Shown piece by piece: positions 58,301-64,000 of a DNA stretch of 64,000 nt. The stretch is from Anisus vortex (taxonomy: Eukaryota; Mollusca; Gastropoda; Planorbidae), in NCBI GenBank assembly GCA_949126835.1, contig OX421505.1:5462587-5526586 (forward strand). Direction: 5' to 3'. The position numbers and the translations under genes were made by a program. The notes under the pieces were generated by a model that was not told where the DNA came from, made no database searches, and saw nothing but the letters and a program-made list of their open reading frames with translations. Position 1 is the first letter of the stretch. Each line of letters begins with the position of its first letter.

Positions 58301-60837
58301 GTTATTGGAATACAACGAGATAACGATTAGGCTTTCCGTTTTCGAGATTATGAAAAGTTCACAAAATGGAGACCCATAGCTTCACAGCTAAATTCCTTGC
58401 GAGATGTGAATATTTTTTGGTTCAGTTTTATTATAAAATAATATCGTATATACCACCAAAAAGATAATTGAATGTCCTTTCGATTGGTATGTAAATATAG
58501 ATATTACGACTCTGGTTGCTACGTAGTTTAGACATTTTCAAATACATAAAATTTAAAACGCATTTTCTCAAGACTATTTCTTTTGTCTGACTAGTTCTAA
58601 GTGATAGTAAGTGTCTTAGAAAAATGAAATATTGACGTATAATAATAAATTTGGTATTAAAATAAAGCTTATTCAATGTTCTTTTAAACCATATTTATAG
58701 CTCAAAATGTTGAAAAAACCACTTGTCATCTTTTGTGGGAACGGGTCAATATTTAATATTAACGCAAAGAAAACTGGTTAATTATTATCTCCCTTTAACC
58801 CGTGTTCTTAGTTGTATGTTAATGCGCTCTGAGCTTACATTATAGATGAATTTCCTAAGTAGCTATTCCTTTCAGATCTTCCGCAAATCGTCACATTTTG
58901 ATGCCCATATTTCGGACGCGGACGCTTAAATTGAAAAAAAAAATCCAACTTCCCTCATAAAAATCCAATGATTAGATATTTCCACATAAAAATTCCTGAA
59001 CTAAAACAGTCGACGCCCAGTGTGATTCCCATGTAGTTCGCCACCCAGCACCAATTAATTATTGCTGACGTTGTTTGGACTTGCATTAACAAAAATCTTC
59101 TTGGAGGTCTCTAGCGTGCCATTGAAAATCGTTCTGCGTGCCAAGTGTGGCACGCGTGCCTTAGGTTGCCGACCCCTGATCTAGATATCAGTGTGAATTT
59201 TTAGATTTTCTTTGTACTTGTTATCGCTTAGAACTGCACGTAACTCTTCGTGGAGTAAATGGCTTAGAAAATAATAATTTAAAACTATGTTAAAATAAAC
59301 TAGGTGTAGACTCTATACCCGCAACATATTCTATTGCCCCCCCCCCCCCCTTAAATGAGTCAGTCATATATGATGAAAGCGTAACATCATACATTTTACA
59401 AGACGTTACCCATGGATGATTTATTATAATAAGTTATATTCATTTCTTTCACATTTTTCTTAAACCATTAAGTCAATGTTACGTACTCGTGCAGTCCTGT
59501 TACAATAACTAGTTAACACTATGAACTATATACTTATGAAAGGCCTTTGTAATACTACACCTAAACTAGATATCAGGGTCTTTCTCTTTGTAATTTCTGT
59601 TAAGTAGTCGTTTTTCTCTAGATGTCCTCAACTTTTTATAGTAAATAGTAGAAATCAGTCTTTCATTCCATATTATTAAAAAAAAATGTTTTTTTATCAG
59701 TTTTCTCTGTGCACAGAAATGGAATCAAGATTAACTGTTTTCAACATTTATGATTTAAAACAAATGGTGTGGAGACATTATCAGAAAAATTGGTATTGGA
59801 TTGGTTTGGATTCTTTACTTGTAGGGGGTCAATGGGTTTGGCATGACGGAACTTTGTTTCACAAAACTTATTGGGTTCCAGGTAATTTTAGTATTTTTTG
59901 TTAAAACTACTAAAACAATGTTATTATTTATTCCATTGTTAAAATAGATTCAAAGATCGTTCAAATTCCGTTAGTCTTGACATGATCGTGGATACAAAAT
60001 AAGTTTAGACTACCTTACTGGCTACAAGAAGGAAACTCAATACAAAATAAGTGTAGACTACCTTACTGGCTACAACAAGGAAGCACACAATATTGATAAC
60101 GTTGATAATTGTATTAAAACTAAACGCATAAAACTTACAAAAGAAGTTATATTTTGCGTTATTTTATTTTATATTTTTTTACAAAAATCACAAAAATTAT
60201 AAGCATTTCACACGTGTAAGTCATTAGACCTAGACGTTAAATTCTAGCATACTAAATTACGACAATGTCAAACTTTAACTGGGTTACGAATAAGAAACTT
60301 TAAGGGAACGCTTATCTACAGTATGTTGATATAAAGTGTCTTGAAATTGCCGTTATTTTGTTATCAACACATTGAAAAATTAGATTTATTGTAAACTTCG
60401 ATTACATTTAAATGTTGTTTGTTTTCGTTATTTATGAGTCTGGTCTTACAGTACTGCTTACAGACGCCTACACGTTCAATTCATTATCATCGGAACCTAT
60501 AAGTGTAGTAGCAATGTATTAAAAATATGAGCGACTTTAAGTCGAGATTTTACGGTAGATCTATAAGCTTATATTATTATCTACATACAAAAAAGTATCT
60601 TTTACAATAGATATATATGTATATATATATAGAGAGAGAGAGATAGAGAGAGGAATGGAGAGAAATAGAGAGAGAGAGAGAGAGATGCGTGTCTGCCTTT
60701 TAACATTTAGCTGTAAATTTCAATAAAGTATAGAACTGACTTTATTTCTTTATCAAGGTGAACCAAACGCTTGGTCGCCACAGGCGTGTGGCAGTCCCTA
60801 CAGACATCATAATAGATTTGGAGATGAAGAATGTTGA
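55387..60837 (+). CDS. Secreted C-type lectin, ending in a premature stop
   Basis: Exons 55387-55441, 57128-57304, 59717-59881 and 60758-60837 join in phase 1 throughout and give 158 residues. Residues 1-18 (MASCKLIAIILVISLAAL) are a signal peptide. A single carbohydrate-recognition domain follows: CYYWSEDYKPFKQAQAKCEE, RLTVFN, NWYWIGLDSLLVGGQWVW and a Ca-binding EPN (about 134-136, typical of mannose-type specificity). It then reads GDEEC and TGA at 60835. Behind the stop, in the same frame, comes FYMLYVCEKPDFTKKRRD and a TAG at about 60892, the normal C-terminal end. The WND-containing stretch expected between EEC and the last Cys is absent, so an internal deletion plus stop probably disabled the domain. 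For exon 3 the acceptor gtgcacag is chosen because it alone fits the phase; the exon 2 donor (GAAG|GTTTTT) is weak. Pseudogene or shortened protein is open. Confidence 0.7.
55610..55866 (+). mobile_element. tRNA-derived SINE in lectin intron 1
   Basis: A box AGGCCGAGCGGCAGCGCG and B box AGGTTCGAATCCTGG. The body has gagtcgacccagctttgatt, gtatgtcgtggccacagaaa and caatttggtccgacgggata, then a tactttacttacttt tail. Confidence 0.8.
56581..56990 (-). pseudogene. LINE 3' end, minus strand, lectin intron 1
   Basis: Reads LEMSQTRAARRILQDYRLK, then MMYKIMNGLVDTPTQ and FLPSSIRLCYSLDQTSVIAP, ending in a stop at 56581. It parallels the C-terminus of the LINE at 49897-51783 (RRAARRILEDY, MIYKIINDHVDL, FFPSAIRLWNTLDQ) but is diverged. 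Confidence 0.8.
57521..59178. mobile_element. Non-autonomous hAT element, 1658 bp
   Basis: Terminal inverted repeats CAGGGATCGGCAACCT and CAGGGGTCGGCAACCT (one mismatch) are flanked by identical 8-bp duplications ATCTAGAT at 57513-57520 and 59179-59186. Both ends carry gcgtgcca-type subterminal motifs. The inside is AT-rich with only short ORFs and no transposase. It lies in lectin intron 2. Confidence 0.92.
60609..60690 (+). repeat. TA and GA microsatellites
   Basis: A short (TA)n run at 60609-60630 followed by GAGA-rich sequence to about 60685, in lectin intron 3. Confidence 0.85.
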
Positions 60838-60889
60838 TTTTACATGTTATACGTTTGTGAAAAGCCTGATTTTACTAAGAAAAGACGCG

Positions 60890-61015
60890 ACTAGTAACTC
60901 AACAGTCCACTCAACTAGTAACTCAATAGTCAACACTGAACTATCAACGTAACAGTCAACATTTAATTTACAACGCTCAACTAGTAACTCAACAGTCAAC
61001 ACTGAACTAGCAACT
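60890..61015 (+). repeat. Short imperfect repeat of actagtaactcaacagtcaac
   Basis: Five to seven imperfect units of aactagtaactcaacagtca type directly after the lectin frame's second stop. Confidence 0.6.
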
Positions 61016-61439
61016 TAACAATCGACAAACAAATTAACTTTCAAGTTTAAACAAGCAACTCACCTCTTACACAAATAAGAATAAAAACTTCGTAGATACA
61101 AAAATAAATAAAATATGATTCTAGTGAGCATTTTTTATTCATTCCATATAGAGCTTTATAATAATCTATTGTCACGACTACAACCAGTTTATTATAGTGC
61201 AACTGTAATAGAGCAGATGGGTTCAATAGGGATATGAAAGTTGACAATCTACTGCTAAAAGTCTCATTTAAAAAGATACAAACTGGAGCCAGAAATACTA
61301 AACTACCAGTAGCGTAGTAATGGTGGAGCAAGTTGGAGCTGGGGGGAGGAATGATCCACTAAACCATATTCCTAAATAGTTAAGAAAACAAATTAAACTA
61401 ATAAAACGTGTTGCATTATCAAAAATAAAATTTGGATCA

Positions 61440-61680
61440 TATTATTTTATGCATGAAAAAGAGCCCATGGGTCTTTTCCAAGTTGAAGAGAAGACTTTGG
61501 AAGAAAAAAAGTAAGGTCATTTTAATAATAAAATGTGACCTCATTTAACGAAAAAATAAACTGGGGTCATTTGAAGAATGAAAAAATCGGGCATTTAAAA
61601 TGATTGAAAAAAAAGCGCTTTGCCAGAATAAAAAATGCGACTTTTAAAAAGAATAAACTAAAATTAATAAGTGTCTGAAC
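61440..61680 (-). repeat. Decayed repeat related to 24440-24990, inverted
   Basis: The reverse complement shows repeated aaaatgacct/aaatgacccca/gaaaagaccc units separated by T-rich spacers, like the plus-strand field in OATP intron 1. Confidence 0.45.
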
Positions 61681-61999
61681 CGTCTGGATGATATCAAAGG
61701 GGGGGAAATATAGCTTATAAAAAGTACAGTATATATATTTTTTAAATGTCTCTTGGCGTTTGGTAAGCCAGAAAAATATCGCTTTTGGAACATTAGAGAC
61801 AAAAATAGCTAACGTCCCCGGCTGCTGGAACTGCTCAATACGTGGAGCCTGTTTCCTCAGAAAACGTTATCATTTTAACCGACTCTCTTGTGGAAAACTA
61901 ACTGTACACATTATGACTTCATGCAATTAGAGTCTAACTGAAGAATTGCCTACATATCTACACTTTATTTTTAAATATACAATAACAAATTATCTATTC

Positions 62000-62206
62000 C
62001 AGGGATCGGCGACCTACTGCACGCGTGCCAGACTTGGCACGCAGGACGAGTTACAGTGGCACGCGGATGACCCCTAAAAGGCCAATTCAAATCTCTTCTA
62101 CTCACAAATTGAGGGCTAAAGCTGGATAACATTTAGGATGTTGGCACGCTGAATGAAATAGAGGTCCTACTTTGGCACACTATTACCAAAAAGTTGCCGA
62201 CCTTTG
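62000..62206. mobile_element. hAT-type MITE, about 207 bp
   Basis: Begins CAGGGATCGGCGACCT and ends AGTTGCCGACCTTTG, matching the termini of the element at 57521. Several gcgtgcc/ggcacgc motifs are near the ends. No clear 8-bp target duplication remains. Confidence 0.65.
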
Positions 62207-63255
62207 AGCAAGACAGCTTATCAGTTAGGATTAAAAGTTGACATTGCTCGTTATTTTGTTTAGGTATTGAAAAACATGATAATATAAATTGATGTGTGGA
62301 AAAAATCATGCAAAACTTTTGCCGTTGATAGATACTGTCATATATATTATAACAACATTTTTGTAGAATTTTCAAAATGTGATTTTAAATTAAGCTGTTT
62401 AGATCAATAGCACTTTTCAAAATACGATAATGTTAACAAAATTACAATTTTAAAGAGATTTTTAAAGTTATTACAATTTAGTCGAACTATAATTGTTCAA
62501 CTGTCTTATATTTATAGACACTTTTTCTTAGGAAATTCCAGTGCAAAAGAACTGACACTCAATCAAATTTCATGATCGTCATTGGCCTGTGTTCCAGTTA
62601 TCCTAGTATGTCCACATTGTATTGTATTTGTCTTAACTTACCAATTAATAGTGCTGGTGTGGAACGATCCTTCTGATGACTCAAAATATAGGTTTACAAT
62701 GGATGAGGACAAATTACCTTGTTTACCCTTGGTTGCCATGGTTAGGCTTTTCAAAATCAAAACCATTTATACGAATAAAACATATAAACAATGTTGATAG
62801 TATAAAACGAAGAGGTAAAATATTATTGTAATAAGTGTTCACATAAACAGTTCAAATGTCTAAACAATAGTAAAACATGTAAAAAAATAATATTTCCAAA
62901 TCTGATAAAAGTAAATAATTTCGCCCGAAATAAATAAGTCCGCTAATTTCTTTTTTTTTTTTTTTTTTTCGCATTGTTAAATCCATTCACAATAATTTAC
63001 AAAGAGTAGACGTGGTACGAGACATTAACCAGTTATTCTTCCTTGGAATACTAAAGCACTCACTACCTTGCCATGGACACTAATGTGCTTTTGAGATAAA
63101 TGAAAAAAAAACCTCTATTAAGGACGATCTAAACTTGGGTCGACAAACCCTTTCACTGAAAGAACATAATATGATATGCGGTATTTCTGGAAAAAAGTCC
63201 GGTAGATGGCGCTACTGTTAAGACAGGTAAAGAAAGATAAAAACAACTAAATTAA
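62207..63255. other. No supported gene
   Basis: AT-rich with a T run at 62952-62969. A short ORF (62582-62797) contains VWNDPSDDSKYRF between an acceptor-like ttaatag and a donor-like ATG|GTTAGG. It could be an exon, but the family is not recognised. Confidence 0.3.
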
Positions 63256-63400
63256 ATTATGAACAACTTTAGAAGCGATGCATTTAATTAAATTATGAAC
63301 AACTTTCGAAGCGATGCATTTAATTAAATTATGAACAACTTTCGAAGCGATGCATTTAATTAAATTATAAACAACTTTCGAAGCGATGCATTTAATTAAA
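63256..63400 (+). repeat. Four tandem units of 36 bp
   Basis: Units contain aattatgaacaactttcgaa followed by gcgatgcatttaatta; nearly identical. The minus-strand frame through them is a repeat artefact. Confidence 0.95.
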
Positions 63401-63629
63401 TCTACGACAAGAATGTTGGACAAAATAATAATATGTGAAAAATAGTGCAAGAAAAATAAAGATTCATTTCTCACTATTGTTCTGTCTCGGAAGTTGGTGT
63501 TAAAACAAATAAAAACTTCTGATCTATATATTTCCCGCCCTTTCTTAGTAGGCGAAAAATGATATAAAAGGAGAGAGAAACAGTAAGAGAGAAAAAAAAG
63601 ACATACAGAGAAAAAGAGCAAGAAAGTGC

Positions 63630-64000
63630 TTGTATTTGTGTGTGTGAGAGAGAGAGAGAGAGATAGACTGAAAGAGAGAAAGAGAGAGAGAGAGAGAGAC
63701 TGAAAGAGAGAAAGAGAGAGAGAGAGAGAGAGACTGAAAGAGAGAAAGAGAGAGAAACTGAAAGAGAGAAAGAGAAAGAGAGACAGAGAGAGAGAGAATG
63801 AAAGAGAGAAAGAGAGAGAGAGAGAGACAAAGAGAGAAAGGGAGAGAGAGACTGAAAAAGAGAAAGAGAGATAAAGAGACTGAAAGAGAGAAAGAAAGAG
63901 AGAGAGAGACTGAAAGAGAGAAAGAAGGAGAGAGAGACTAAAAGAGAGAAAGAGAGAGAGAGACTGAAAGAGAGAAAGAGAGAGGACAGAGAGACTAAAA
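63630..64000 (+). repeat. GA-rich low-complexity run to the window end
   Basis: Purine-only sequence on the plus strand built of gagagagaga and actgaaagagagaaagaga units, some about 26-36 bp long. It continues past the window. Confidence 0.95.

Noticed and set aside
63474..63830. Minus-strand ORF of SLSLSFSL
   Set aside because: GA-rich low-complexity sequence read on the minus strand.

Overview
The window is eukaryotic, AT-rich and intron-rich, and fits an animal genome, most likely a gastropod mollusc. The grounds are an organic-anion transporter gene with twelve coding exons and canonical GT-AG introns, tRNA-derived SINEs, several LINE families, hAT, Helitron and pogo-like DNA elements, and very many minisatellites. 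The species and even the class are inference, because no species-specific marker gene is present.

Layout. 0.15-5.5 kb is copy A of a directly repeated segment whose second copy (B) lies at 41.8-45.6 kb. 6.0-9.3 kb is a minus-strand LINE carrying two internal minisatellites. 9.35-15.3 kb holds a hAT MITE, a non-autonomous Helitron, a cluster of long G runs, decayed satellites and a LINE RNase H remnant. 15.4-16.5 kb holds trypsin-like protein gene A. 17.7-21.8 kb is minisatellite, SINE, LINE fragments, a hAT MITE and TCTA repeats. 23.0-37.5 kb is a complete SLCO/OATP transporter gene on the plus strand (692 codons), with introns full of tandem arrays and transposon remnants. 39.3-40.6 kb, minus strand and convergent with it, carries the last two exons of a berberine-bridge-enzyme-like FAD oxidoreductase with an apparent frameshift. 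48.8-54.3 kb holds trypsin-like protein gene B, a paralogue of A whose last intron has grown to 4.3 kb around a LINE. 55.4-60.8 kb holds a secreted C-type lectin gene whose last exon stops early. The remainder is hAT elements, microsatellites and AT-rich sequence.

The genes do not form a pathway. The recurring theme is tandem-repeat growth from local seed sequence. A 15-bp array arises in frame inside a LINE reverse-transcriptase ORF, a 20-bp array lies elsewhere in the same LINE, and a 16-bp array lies inside a second LINE. A 13-bp array repeats the splice donor of an OATP exon, and a 30-bp array with a 300-bp higher-order unit fills almost a whole OATP intron. The other theme is lineage-specific duplication of a trypsin-like (PA clan) protein family that looks poorly characterised.
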